64,000 nucleotides of DNA from Ornithinibacillus gellani (GTDB taxonomy: Bacteria > Bacillota > Bacilli > Bacillales > Amphibacillaceae). Under the pieces are notes generated by a model that was not told the DNA's origin, did no database searches, and saw only the letters and a program-made list of their open reading frames with translations. The stretch is taken from assembly GCF_003730295.1 (NCBI RefSeq), contig NZ_QTSZ01000051.1, forward strand, positions 124,001 to 188,000, given 5' to 3'. The translations under genes and the position numbers were made by a program. Every line of letters starts with the position of its first letter. The first letter of the stretch is position 1. Of this stretch, positions 18,265-27,778 are shown piece by piece.

Positions 18265-18753
18265 ATGATGGTCGTTTCGAATAAATGGCGGCTGGCTGCT
18301 TCAGTTGCAGTGCCGCTGATTGGAGGCACGATTGCCGGAACGCTCGCAACGAAATCAGCGAAGCGAAAATATCATCGGTTGGACACGCCTCGTTTTTCAC
18401 CGCCTTCTTGGGTATTTCCGGTTGCATGGACAAGTTTATATGTAACGATGGGAACTGCTAAATATCTTTTTGACAAGGAAAAAAAGCCCGCTGCCTTGCA
18501 ACAGCAAGCGAACATGACTTACTCTGTGCAGCTTGGGCTCAATTATTTGTGGTCATTTTTATTTTTTCGTTGGAATTTACGTGGCACTGCTTTCATTGAA
18601 GCTGCCATGCTCTGGTCTGCGGTTACCTTGAATACGTATTATTTTTACCGAAAAAGTCGCCTTGCAGGTACGTTAATGATTCCTTATATTGCATGGGTGT
18701 CCTTTGCGCTGGCTCTAAATTATGTTGTTTGGAAGGATAATCAAGACGTATAG
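18265..18753 (+). CDS. tspO: TspO/MBR family membrane protein
   Basis: 162 residues from ATG 18265; the frame is open further upstream, but that part lies in repeat hairpins. Five hydrophobic segments and family motifs are visible: FSPPSWVFPVAWTSLYV near residue 45, QLGLNYLWSFLFF near 90 and a closing LALNYVVW. TspO proteins are tryptophan-rich sensory or transport proteins that bind porphyrins. The ribosome site is weak (GGAAAGGG), so the start may be the next ATG at 18268. A hairpin terminator follows. Confidence 0.85.
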   Translation: MMVVSNKWRLAASVAVPLIGGTIAGTLATKSAKRKYHRLDTPRFSPPSWVFPVAWTSLYVTMGTAKYLFDKEKKPAALQQQANMTYSVQLGLNYLWSFLFFRWNLRGTAFIEAAMLWSAVTLNTYYFYRKSRLAGTLMIPYIAWVSFALALNYVVWKDNQDV

Positions 18754-18761
18754 GAAATAAA

Positions 18762-18808
18762 AACAGATACCTGTACAGTGATGTATACGGGTATCTGTTG
18801 AAATTTTT
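18762..18808. terminator. Terminator between tspO and the TauE/SafE gene
   Basis: AACAGATACC...GGTATCTGTT stem (18762-18799) followed by GAAATTTTTTAAA on the forward strand. It lies between convergent genes and could serve both. Confidence 0.8.
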
Positions 18809-18833
18809 TAAATATATTTCTTAATTAAGATAA

Positions 18834-19598
18834 TTAAAATAACATTCGAATGCCTAATCCAATTAAGAGTAAGGACAGAAGCTGCACAATTAAACGACCG
18901 GACATGCGGTTCGATACGAATACACCGATTTGTGCACCGATCATTGCACCTAATCCTCCCCAGAATGCTGCTAACCAATCGACGTTCCCGTTGAAAATAT
19001 GGATTCCAACACCGAACGAAGAGTATAGGCATAAAGCAAATACAGAAGTCGCCGTCGCACGGTGTGGCACAACCTTATAAAGATACATCAAGATTGGTAC
19101 CATCAGCCAGCCTCCGCCAATGCCGAAAAATGTCGAAACGGTTCCCATAAAAATACCGAGCATCAAAATACCTGCCCAGTAACCTGGTGAATGATATTGC
19201 TTCACTTCCAGCTCCGATTTCGGCGCGGAAGATGCACCTTTGCGATTTTTAATTTGCAGAAAGATTCCTAGTCCAATCAATACACAGGCAAAAATCGTGT
19301 AAAACTGGGCTGTGGATACGAATTTTGTTAAATATGCACCGAGAAATGACCCAGGAAATGCACCAATGGTTAGGAAGATTGCCAGCTGGTAATCGATTCG
19401 CTTTTGCTTTGCAAAGCCCGCCACACCAGACAGGGAGTTTACCATTACTATCACTAGCCCGGTTCCTGCCGCAAGATGTGGTGGCATATTCATAATCAAC
19501 AGCAATGCTGGTACAAATATAAACCCTCCACCTGCTCCAACCATAATTCCATATGCGCCAGAGAAAAGTCCAATTAATAATAGTATAATTCCTTCCAT
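18834..19598 (-). CDS. TauE/SafE family permease
   Basis: 254 residues, about eight membrane segments in two related halves. Signatures of the family: GAYGIMVGAGGGFIFVPALL near the start and GTVSTFFGIGGGWLMVPILM in the second half. Members export sulfite, sulfoacetate or related organic anions; the substrate here is unknown. The ribosome site is poor (AGAGCGG). It stands alone, convergent with tspO. A dyad related to the one before the cytosine permease lies around 19630-19646. Confidence 0.85.
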   Translation of the reverse strand: MEGIILLLIGLFSGAYGIMVGAGGGFIFVPALLLIMNMPPHLAAGTGLVIVMVNSLSGVAGFAKQKRIDYQLAIFLTIGAFPGSFLGAYLTKFVSTAQFYTIFACVLIGLGIFLQIKNRKGASSAPKSELEVKQYHSPGYWAGILMLGIFMGTVSTFFGIGGGWLMVPILMYLYKVVPHRATATSVFALCLYSSFGVGIHIFNGNVDWLAAFWGGLGAMIGAQIGVFVSNRMSGRLIVQLLSLLLIGLGIRMLF

Positions 19599-19915
19599 TC
19601 ACACACCGCTCTCTATCGAATTCGGTTGACATACATGGCGTATGCCGTTGTCTGATGTCATCTATTTTCCAACTTATCAACTACCAAAGAAAAGAACCCG
19701 AGCAGGGTTCGACAACATCATATCTACTTCTAGCTTACCGCGGATAACGTGATTTTGCAAATGATGCCATATGTTTTTTTTATAAAAATTTTGTGACAAT
19801 GATTGGTTTTATCCATCATTCCATAAAGAAATTACTACTTGTTCACAAAAATTTCCCGAAACGATTTTTGCATTGCCATTAGGGTGTTCTATTGGACATC
19901 AAAAAGCAAAATCCA

Positions 19916-19944
19916 TTGATTTTTGCATGTTTTTACGTTAAAAT
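19916..19944 (+). promoter_or_regulatory. Sigma-A promoter of a candidate small RNA
   Basis: TTGATT (19916-19921), a 17-base spacer, TAAAAT (19939-19944). No protein gene of normal size follows; a highly structured stretch does. Confidence 0.6.
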
Positions 19945-19950
19945 GGATAT

Positions 19951-20092
19951 AGATTAAAAAAGAGGAAGGACTGCAATCCTCCCTCTTGCTGCCTCAGCCG
20001 TACAGGCGGTGGTTGTCACAATTTTATTTTCTATGAGAACCACCCTGCTTCTGACGGCGTTGGGTGGTTTTCTCATTTTTAAAATCTTTTTT
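19951..20092 (+). ncRNA. Candidate structured small RNA, possible type I antitoxin-like
   Basis: After the promoter comes GAGGAAGGA-ctgcaa-TCCTCCCTC (hairpin 1). GGCGGTGGTT, further on, can pair with AACCACC, and finally GAGAACCACC...GGGTGGTTTTCTC is followed by ATTTTTAAAATCTTTTTT, a terminator. The AACCACC segment can pair with either side, as in regulatory RNAs. The general look resembles RNA partners of Fst/TxpA-like type I toxins, but that is from memory and no toxin gene of that family was found beside it. The 598-base gap between the TauE/SafE and LacI genes holds nothing else recognisable. Confidence 0.4.
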
Positions 20093-20116
20093 GTTTCAAA
20101 AAAAGAGAAAGGATAA
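20033..20116 (+). CDS. Possible 27-residue hydrophobic peptide
   Basis: ATG 20033 opens a short frame: MRTTLLLTALGGFLIF, then KIFFV and a charged tail SKKEKG. One membrane helix plus a lysine tail is the form of type I toxins and other small membrane peptides. No Shine-Dalgarno is visible and the frame overlaps the terminator hairpin, so this may be chance. An in-frame GTG at 20009 would lengthen it by eight residues. Confidence 0.25.
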   Translation: MRTTLLLTALGGFLIFKIFFVSKKEKG

Positions 20117-20196
20117 AAGATGTTAAACATCTCCTATCTTTTCCCATAGGATCATTCATTTTTTGCAATAGCCATCCTCCAGCTGTTTGGATGCTT

Positions 20197-21237
<1,041 letters not shown>

Positions 21238-21336
21238 TTACTATAATGGTGTTGAATGTTTTTTGTTTCATACAAACGACCCACTCAAGTTCAGCCTTGC
21301 CACAAAAACGAAACCGATAACTTCATGAATGATGAT

Positions 21337-21621
21337 GAAATTGGCCACAGTCAATTTCTACATTTCTTTATTGGTGTGCATGGAGGGTGCCCACGGAGAT
21401 CGGTTGAGATGGTGCGCAAGCATGGTGAACTCGAGCACCAATCGCCGGAACTCGAGCACCAACCAGACAAAGGCGAGCGCCGAACGACGGAACTCGCGCG
21501 CCAACCACCCCGTCTCGCGCATCAGCTTCCCCACCATATTAGAAAGGAATCGGCGTGCCGATTCCTTCTGTCCTGCTTGGGTTGCTTATTCATGTGGTTG
21601 AAATCGGCTGTCTCCGATTTC
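21337..21621 (-). repeat. Repeat island 5: decayed 21-mers with hairpins
   Basis: Class 2-like hairpin at 21337-21358 (GAAATTGG...TCAATTTC); about six worn 21-bp units at 21408-21522 in reverse orientation (GAACTCGAGCACCAA, AACTCGCGCGCCAAC); class 1 at 21546-21565; class 2 at 21600-21621, ending four bases before the Gfo/Idh stop codon. An open frame through this area is not a gene. Confidence 0.82.
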
Positions 21622-21625
21622 GGTG

Positions 21626-22894
21626 TTATGCTTTTCTGGCTAGCTGTTCTTGGTAGAATTGGTCAATTTCGATTACTTTTCCTGCTTCGACGCGGGATGC
21701 TTCTGCGGCGAATGCGAGCAGGTGGCTTTCTAAAGACACGGCTGCGGATGAGCTTGTTGCTGCGCCTGGTTCTTTTCTGACTGCGCTGAGGAAGTCGCTA
21801 ACGATACCTTCGTCTCCCCCGCCGTGTCCGCTCATTGTTGTTGGTAGTTTGGTTACTTTTTCTTGCTTGGTTAGGAAGTCAAAAACAGAGATTTCATTTT
21901 CATCCATTTTGCCGCGGATTTCTCCTTTTGTTCCCATGATTTGGACAATTCTTGTTTGTTCACGAGTGAAGCCGCACATGCTGAAGGTGGCGGTTGCGCC
22001 AGTTTCGAATTCCAGATTGACCACTTGATGGTCCACGACATTATTGTCTGAACGATACACACATTTGCCGTATGGTGTTGTGTTCAGCGCATGGATAATG
22101 CCTTCGCGGGAGTCGTCAGTTGTAAATTTGCGTGCCCAGCCGCGGCCTTCGCCTAAATAATATCTGCCGGCATGGAATGGGCATTCATTTGCCACGGGAC
22201 ATCCGTCCAAGCAACGCTCTGGTGCGCCCTCTGGTGCATTTTCTTCGCAGAAATGCATGAGCGAACCGAATGAGCTGACTTGCTTACAGCGCTGGTCCAT
22301 CAAATACATCAGAATATCCATGTCATGGCAGGATTTTTGTAAAATCATCGGGCTGGTGACATCACTATTATTCCAGTTTCCACGTACAAAGCTGTGTGAC
22401 ATATGCATGATTTCCACATTTTCATTCAGTTGTATCGAAACAATTTCACCAATATCGCCGGATTCAATGACCTTTTTAATGGCCCGCCAAAACGGTGTAT
22501 AGCGCAGCACGTGGCAAATTGTCAGCATGCGGTCATGCTTTTTCGCTGCTTCTGTCATTTCAATACATTCTTTGGGATCGGGTGACATCGGTTTTTCTAG
22601 TAAAATATGATAGCCTTTTTCGATTGCGGCCATGGTAGGTTCATAATGTCCCTTATCCAATGTGCAAATGAAGGCAACATCCGCCTCCACATCCGCTGCG
22701 AGCAGCTCCTGCCATGTGTCGAAGCACTGACTTTCATCCAGGTCATACTGCTCTACAAAAATGTCACGTCTATCCTTATTTGGTTCGGCAACGGCTACAA
22801 ATTCCAGCTCATGGGGATAGTTTCTAGCATATGGTGCATATGCCTTGGCCCCTCTGTCACCGGCTCCGATGAGAATTGCTTTTGTTTTTGTCAT
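21626..22894 (-). CDS. Gfo/Idh/MocA family oxidoreductase with Cys cluster
   Basis: 422 residues. The N-terminal Rossmann fold has AILIGAGDRGAKAYAPYAR and the family motif HILLEKPMS (E-K-P) near residue 98. Between about residues 225 and 245 there is a cysteine cluster (RCLDGCPVANECPFHAGRYY) that suggests a bound metal in this subgroup. Family members oxidise or epimerise sugars using NAD(P). The ATG follows AAAGGAAG. It is 54 bases downstream of the GH110-like gene and surely cotranscribed, so it may process the released sugar; the reaction is not known. Confidence 0.85.
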   Translation of the reverse strand: MTKTKAILIGAGDRGAKAYAPYARNYPHELEFVAVAEPNKDRRDIFVEQYDLDESQCFDTWQELLAADVEADVAFICTLDKGHYEPTMAAIEKGYHILLEKPMSPDPKECIEMTEAAKKHDRMLTICHVLRYTPFWRAIKKVIESGDIGEIVSIQLNENVEIMHMSHSFVRGNWNNSDVTSPMILQKSCHDMDILMYLMDQRCKQVSSFGSLMHFCEENAPEGAPERCLDGCPVANECPFHAGRYYLGEGRGWARKFTTDDSREGIIHALNTTPYGKCVYRSDNNVVDHQVVNLEFETGATATFSMCGFTREQTRIVQIMGTKGEIRGKMDENEISVFDFLTKQEKVTKLPTTMSGHGGGDEGIVSDFLSAVRKEPGAATSSSAAVSLESHLLAFAAEASRVEAGKVIEIDQFYQEQLARKA

Positions 22895-22948
22895 GCGAAA
22901 ACTTCCTTTCTGTCTATTCTTGTATGATATTTTTCAAGTTTGTATGTT

Positions 22949-24925
22949 TTACGATGATTTGGTTTCCTTTATGTTCAACACATCCGATTGCAGGAGGCCC
23001 GCTTTCGTCATCTGTGCATAGTATAGTGTTGGCTCGATGTCTGCTGCATAGCGATTATTTGCAATCAGCACGTGCTGGCAGGCAATCAATTCAAAGGTAG
23101 CTGTCTCGCGCTCTGTTTCATGTGCTTCGCCGACAATGGTTTCTGGTATCGATGTGTCTCTCGCTGGCGTATACGGATAAATTTCATTATTAACAAAGGT
23201 TAAATGATCCACGCTTTTTGCTGCCAGTACAGATTCATGCTCCATATAAAAAGTGTTTTCTTCGATGCGAATGTTTTTATGAATCGTATTCGTCACCGGT
23301 GGCAATGTATTTCCATAGGTGATGGGATCAATTCGAATGGCAGCGTTACGCCATGGTGCGCCGCCAACCTTGGTCACATAAAACGTATTATTGCGAATCG
23401 TCGTATTACGAATCGGGCCGGATTCATACCAGAAATGGGAATCATTTGATAAATAAATACAATCCATCGCCATATGCTTGAACACATTTCCTTCGATGAG
23501 TACACTTTTTCTCGTCGTGCAAAGAATCCCACGTGTGGAGATGGTCTCAAAATGATTGTCCTTGATACAAACGGACGGCGTAAACGTAATATTTTCTGCG
23601 ACAAACATCGGTTCTTTGTCCGTCAAATACGTAGCAAGATCATCTGGCAATTTCTCCTCAAATGTGACGCGCATCGATCGCATATCATTGCCTTGTTCAC
23701 CAGGGTGAACGACCTTTTTTACGGTATATATTTGACCATTGTCTTCCCCAGGCACAAGCAGGTCCCGGCGATAAAACATCACCTGGTTCCCAACATAATA
23801 TTGTGGGAATCCCCCTTGCTGACGCTGGATATATTTTAAAAGCAAGGTGTGGTCATCGATTTTTTCCTCTACGCGCGTAAAGGTTCCATGCACATTAATT
23901 GGGTCGTCATGGGCTTGTTTAAAAGTACAGCCCTCGATATGCACATGTCCGCCGGCACCGGAAAAATGAATGCAATCCGCATAACCTGACGTATGGCGCT
24001 CTGATTCCGGTCTCGTTTGGAACGTACAATCATAATAGGAAACATGATGCGACATTTGGGTTAGCCAGCCAAACGCATGCATATAATGCACATGAACCTG
24101 TTCGATGACGGTGTGCGCACTTTCCCAAATAAATGCCCCCGCCGTTTCCCTTCTTGGCGTCGAGCAAAATTCAAATACAAGCCCTTGCTTATGCAAGTGG
24201 GGTCTGTTTTGATCATAATAAATGCGAATGGTAGTGTCGTCTAACTGCTCAACCTTTGTACGATGCTCCGCAAATGGGCCGAGTTCCAACGCATAGCGCC
24301 TTGTGATATTTCGATCAGGATGGTACGCGACCAAGGTCCAACCGTTTTTATGATTCTTATCCTGCCAATAATAGGTCTGACTGGTCGGATCCACGGCACT
24401 GTTCCAAATAACGTCCCTTTCATTATCGGCAATCTCATGGGAAAAACAGGCTGGCATGTAAAAGTCGGTATATTCTCCACCTTCCCAAGTGCCTACATCT
24501 GACACGGTCATTTCTATCGTTGTCGGATCGGCAAAATCCCAGGAAAAATCATATAAATGAATGTTTTTCGATTTGACAACGGCCAATGCCATGCAATCGC
24601 CATGAATCATAAACAGTGAACCATTTCCATTGATGATGACATCTGATTGTTCCTCGAGAAGCAGTGCGATGTGCTTGATTGGAAATTCAATGCTGTTCGT
24701 GTTCGATGTATGGTACTCCCGTTGCTGCGCGGTGCCTTTTTGCAATTGATAGGTACCTGTTGGAAAATCAATCACGACTAATTCAGTAACTTGCTTAGCC
24801 GCTTCAAATGCTTGCCAAATTGCTGTTGTACTATCTGTTTTACCGGTTGGATCCGCTCCAAAATCCGTGACACAGATGGTGTGCTGACATGCTTGGATGG
24901 CAGCTTTTATATTTTTCCTCGACAA
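22949..24925 (-). CDS. GH110-like alpha-1,3-galactosidase (beta-helix)
   Basis: About 658 residues from TTG 24925, which has GGAGGG seven bases upstream; the GTG at 24943 has no site. The N-terminus (VTDFGADPTGKTDSTTAIWQ) is the usual entry to a right-handed parallel beta-helix. The middle holds HTSGYADCIHFSGAGGHV near 315 and HDDPINVHGTF near 343, which resemble GH110 exo-alpha-galactosidases (some cut the blood-group B epitope). No signal peptide is visible, so it should act inside the cell on imported oligosaccharide. Liberated galactose could feed the gal operon at 34-39 kb. The family call is from memory of motifs. Confidence 0.72.
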   Translation of the reverse strand: MSRKNIKAAIQACQHTICVTDFGADPTGKTDSTTAIWQAFEAAKQVTELVVIDFPTGTYQLQKGTAQQREYHTSNTNSIEFPIKHIALLLEEQSDVIINGNGSLFMIHGDCMALAVVKSKNIHLYDFSWDFADPTTIEMTVSDVGTWEGGEYTDFYMPACFSHEIADNERDVIWNSAVDPTSQTYYWQDKNHKNGWTLVAYHPDRNITRRYALELGPFAEHRTKVEQLDDTTIRIYYDQNRPHLHKQGLVFEFCSTPRRETAGAFIWESAHTVIEQVHVHYMHAFGWLTQMSHHVSYYDCTFQTRPESERHTSGYADCIHFSGAGGHVHIEGCTFKQAHDDPINVHGTFTRVEEKIDDHTLLLKYIQRQQGGFPQYYVGNQVMFYRRDLLVPGEDNGQIYTVKKVVHPGEQGNDMRSMRVTFEEKLPDDLATYLTDKEPMFVAENITFTPSVCIKDNHFETISTRGILCTTRKSVLIEGNVFKHMAMDCIYLSNDSHFWYESGPIRNTTIRNNTFYVTKVGGAPWRNAAIRIDPITYGNTLPPVTNTIHKNIRIEENTFYMEHESVLAAKSVDHLTFVNNEIYPYTPARDTSIPETIVGEAHETERETATFELIACQHVLIANNRYAADIEPTLYYAQMTKAGLLQSDVLNIKETKSS

Positions 24926-24963
24926 AAGTGTTCCCTCCGTCACCAGTGCTTCCTTTTTAAGAA

Positions 24964-24995
24964 GCGTAAAGGGGAAACATGAACGTTCCCCCGAA
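24964..24995 (-). terminator. Weak hairpin after the binding-protein fragment
   Basis: GGGGGAAC-gttcat-GTTTCCCC on the reverse strand (one mismatch), followed by TTTACGCTTCTT. It lies between the truncated binding protein and the GH110-like gene and may attenuate transcription. Confidence 0.4.
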
Positions 24996-25021
24996 TTTTT
25001 TGCTTCTATACGCTGCTGGCA

Positions 25022-25507
25022 TTAATTTTTTTCATAACGCTCCAAGGCTTGTTCTTTGATTTTCATATATTCTTCCAATCCCATTTTTTCAATGGTATCG
25101 ACATATTTATCCCATTCTGAAAAAGGTACGTCGCCGGAAATGAATTTGTCACGCATTTCCAGTGCATATTTTTCAATATCAGCACCAGTCGATGCAAGCA
25201 CACGATTTTCTTCCGCTGTATGGGTGAAAGTTGGCCATGCTTCCTCAATCATATATGGCTCCAATTTCTTCGCAGATTCAGCCGATTTCGGTGAGTTTTC
25301 CAGACCTTGGAACAGTTCTGCCTTCACATATCCTGGGTAACCGCCACCAGGCCATGTCAAATATTTAGCCAATTCCTGTTCAAAGGAAAGTCCTTCTTCA
25401 CTTTTGGTAATTTTATCGAGATATTTCAACTCGCCATCTTCTGTTGACGTGCGGCGCTTGGCGTGGGATGCACCGGTTGATGCTTCACGCACATTTGATG
25501 AAAGTTA
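25022..25507 (-). pseudogene. C-terminal remnant of a LipO-type sugar-binding lipoprotein
   Basis: Only about 155 residues remain. They match the end of large extracellular solute-binding lipoproteins of the LipO/YtcQ kind (normally about 500 residues): LSFEQELAKYLTWPGGGYPG, PSFT-like WPTFTHTAEEN, then FISGDVPFSEWDKYVDTIEK and GLEEYMKIKEQALERY. There is no signal peptide, lipobox or ribosome site, so the first two thirds are gone. The partner permeases are also absent. It sits just upstream of the GH110-like gene, so an importer for that enzyme's substrate was probably lost here. Confidence 0.8.
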
Positions 25508-25762
25508 ATTTAATTTATATAAGGTTCTCCCCTCCCTTATATGACGCAAAGCCGTTCCAGTGTACATACTGGAATCAATTGAAGCATCAGCCAGGTTCAC
25601 AAGGTTGTGAGCCTCTGATACCGTTTCCATTTTTTGATTCCAAAACTGTCGTTATTGGCTATGCGCTGCTTCATCAACTTTTTCCGTGTGTTCCCTGTTG
25701 TTCATCTTACTCGTAAATTCACGTTGAAAAAATTTAATAAAACTTTTACTAATTGTTTTCAT
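25505..25762 (-). other. Unassigned remnant upstream of the truncated binding protein
   Basis: In the same frame as the remnant there are two short open pieces split by one TAA: one from ATG 25762 (MKTISKSFIKFFQREF...) of 36 residues and one ending at 25505 (METVSEAHNLVNLADAS...). They are hydrophilic and not recognised. They could be a decayed gene brought in when the binding protein was cut, or chance. Confidence 0.25.
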
Positions 25763-25814
25763 CCTAGCATAGAGTGAGTTTTCTGTCTATATGAATTCCG
25801 ACAATTAATGGGAT

Positions 25815-26967
25815 GAAATCGGTGGCTGCCGATTTCCACATCATTGGATTTTTTTTAGTAAGGACGGAATCGGCGCGCCGATTCCTACTGCATTTTTTTA
25901 TTGGGAAGACGATTTATGGCTGGGTGACGCTAGGATTTACAGTGAAGTCGTATAGATTTGGTCCAGGGTTGCTTACTTTGGTAAAAGAGGTGGATTAAAT
26001 CAATTTAATGTGTCTGACTTTGGGTCATTCACGATTACGAGGTAGATAAACGTGATTTAAGTTATCTGACTTTGAGTCATTCGCCATTACGAGGTAGATA
26101 AACAGCATTTAAGTTATCTGACTTTGAGTCATTCACAATTACAAGGTAGATAAACGCGATTTAAGTTATCTGACTTTGGGTCATTCACGATTACGAGGTA
26201 GATAAACACGATTTAATGTATCTGACTTTGATTCATTCACGATTACGAGGTAATTAAACTGCATTTAATGTATCTGACTTTGGTTCATTTGCGATTACGA
26301 GGTAGATAAACACGATTTAAGTTATCTGACTCTGGGTCATTCACGATTACGAGGTAATTAAACTGCATTTAATGTATCTGACTTTGGTTCATTTGCGATT
26401 ACGAGGTAGATAAACACGATTTAAGTTATCTGACTTTGAGTCATTCACAATTACAAGGTAGATAAACCCAATATAATGTCCGCGACTTCGCCTAAAAGTG
26501 AAAGTCGCATGGGTTTGGCCGGGAGTCGCATACCTTCGCTGGAAAGTCGCATAAGTTTGGCATGAAGTCGCATGCCTTTTGGCGGAAGTCGCATGGGTTG
26601 GTGGCAGACTCGCATGCCTTGACCCCAAACTCGCATGCTTATGCTCGAAAGTCGCATGCCTTGACCTCAAAGTCGCATGCCTATGCTCGAAAGTCGCATG
26701 CCCACATTTCAATGTCGCGCACCGAACACACGAAGTCAAGCGTCAACCAGCCAAACTCACGCACTAACCACACGAACTCACGCACCAACCACGGCAGCTC
26801 GAGCGTGGATTGCATCGACTCGCGCACCAACTCCACCTCCCTAACGATCACCCCGAATGAGAATGAAATCGGCCAGCCGATTTCTACCGACATAAAAAAT
26901 GGAATCGATGTGTCGATTCCTGCCAATAGAATCTCTTCAAGTGGAAAGGAATCGGTTCACCGATTCC
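25815..26967 (-). repeat. Repeat island 6: the largest composite island
   Basis: Class 2 at 25815-25836; class 1 perfect palindrome at 25866-25885; 52-bp repeats 26004-26468 (reverse orientation); 21-bp units of the AAGTCGCATG kind 26478-26712; worn units of the CTCGCGCACCAAC kind to about 26840; class 2 at 26865-26884; class 1 at 26901-26920 and 26948-26967. Read on the reverse strand the order is hairpins, 21-mers, 52-mers, hairpins, the same as islands 3 and 4. The last hairpin ends one base before the stop codon of the response regulator gene. Confidence 0.93.
26004..26468 (-). repeat. Tandem 52-bp repeat array (about 9 units, reverse)
   Basis: Units read TCTGACTTTGGGTCATTCAC then GATTACGAGGTAGATAAAC, the reverse complement of the 11412 array, at 52-bp spacing. 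Two nearby units share the variant GGTAATTAAACTGCATTTAATG, which shows local duplication of blocks. Confidence 0.92.
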
Positions 26968-26968
26968 T

Positions 26969-27778
26969 TCATGTGATTTCTTTTGGTTCGTTGTGGTGCT
27001 GGTAGTATTTGGCGAAGTCGCTTGGTAGAACGTTGGTGTAGCGTTTGAATACTTTGATGAAATAACGATAGTTGCTGAAGCCGACGTCGAGTGCGAGCAT
27101 CGAGATTTTGCAGTCGCCTTGGCGCAGCATTTCGATGGCGCGGTGGACGCGGTAGCGATTTAAGAATTCATTAAAGGTGTAGGTGGTGCTTTCCTTGAAT
27201 TTATTATTTAAGTAGGTGGCGCTGCGGTCGAGCGCTTCCACCAGGTCGTTCATGCTAATTTTTTGGTCATAATTTTCCTGTACATAGGCAATCATCTGCG
27301 CGACATGGCTGGATGGATGCTGTTGTTTATTCCATACGTGCATGTCGAGTACATGCAGTTCATCTGGTTGTTTGGCGGATGTTTGCAGCAGTTGTAATTT
27401 CTGTTTTTGCTGAACCCTTTCTTTAGCATGTTCCACCGCTGCCCGCAGCTCGCGGTGGTCGACTGGTTTCAGCAAGTATTCAATGACACGATATTCGATA
27501 GCACGCTTAGCATATTGAAAATCATCATAGCCGGACAGGATGATGATGCTGAAAGGTGGCTCTTCGTCGTAGGTTGCGAGCATTTCCAACCCACTCATGA
27601 TCGGCATGTTGATATCAAGCAGGACAATGTCTGGTTCAATCGCTGCGATTTGTTCCAAGCCCTCTTTGCCATTGCTTGCTTCACCAGCTACGACACAATT
27701 GAGCGCCGTCCAGTCCATCATATAATGCAGTCCATTGCGAATCATATCTTCATCTTCCACAATTAATACCTTATACAT
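26969..27778 (-). CDS. Response regulator, REC plus AraC-type HTH
   Basis: 269 residues. Residues 1-120 are a receiver domain (LIVEDEDMIRNGL, phosphoacceptor D55 in IVLLDINMP, K105 region LLKPVD). A linker follows, then an AraC double HTH (YVQENYDQKISMNDLVEALD, NRYRVHRAIEMLRQGD, VGFSNYRYFIKVFKRY). This is the YesN kind that controls sugar uptake. It overlaps the sensor kinase gene by eight bases and lies downstream of an Fbp/Afu-type importer, its probable target. Confidence 0.92.
   Translation of the reverse strand: MYKVLIVEDEDMIRNGLHYMMDWTALNCVVAGEASNGKEGLEQIAAIEPDIVLLDINMPIMSGLEMLATYDEEPPFSIIILSGYDDFQYAKRAIEYRVIEYLLKPVDHRELRAAVEHAKERVQQKQKLQLLQTSAKQPDELHVLDMHVWNKQQHPSSHVAQMIAYVQENYDQKISMNDLVEALDRSATYLNNKFKESTTYTFNEFLNRYRVHRAIEMLRQGDCKISMLALDVGFSNYRYFIKVFKRYTNVLPSDFAKYYQHHNEPKEIT

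Noticed and set aside
21256-21780. A 174-codon forward frame across island 5 into the Gfo/Idh gene
   Set aside because: It is made of a decayed 21-mer array plus antisense of a well-supported gene; no ribosome site or recognisable domain.
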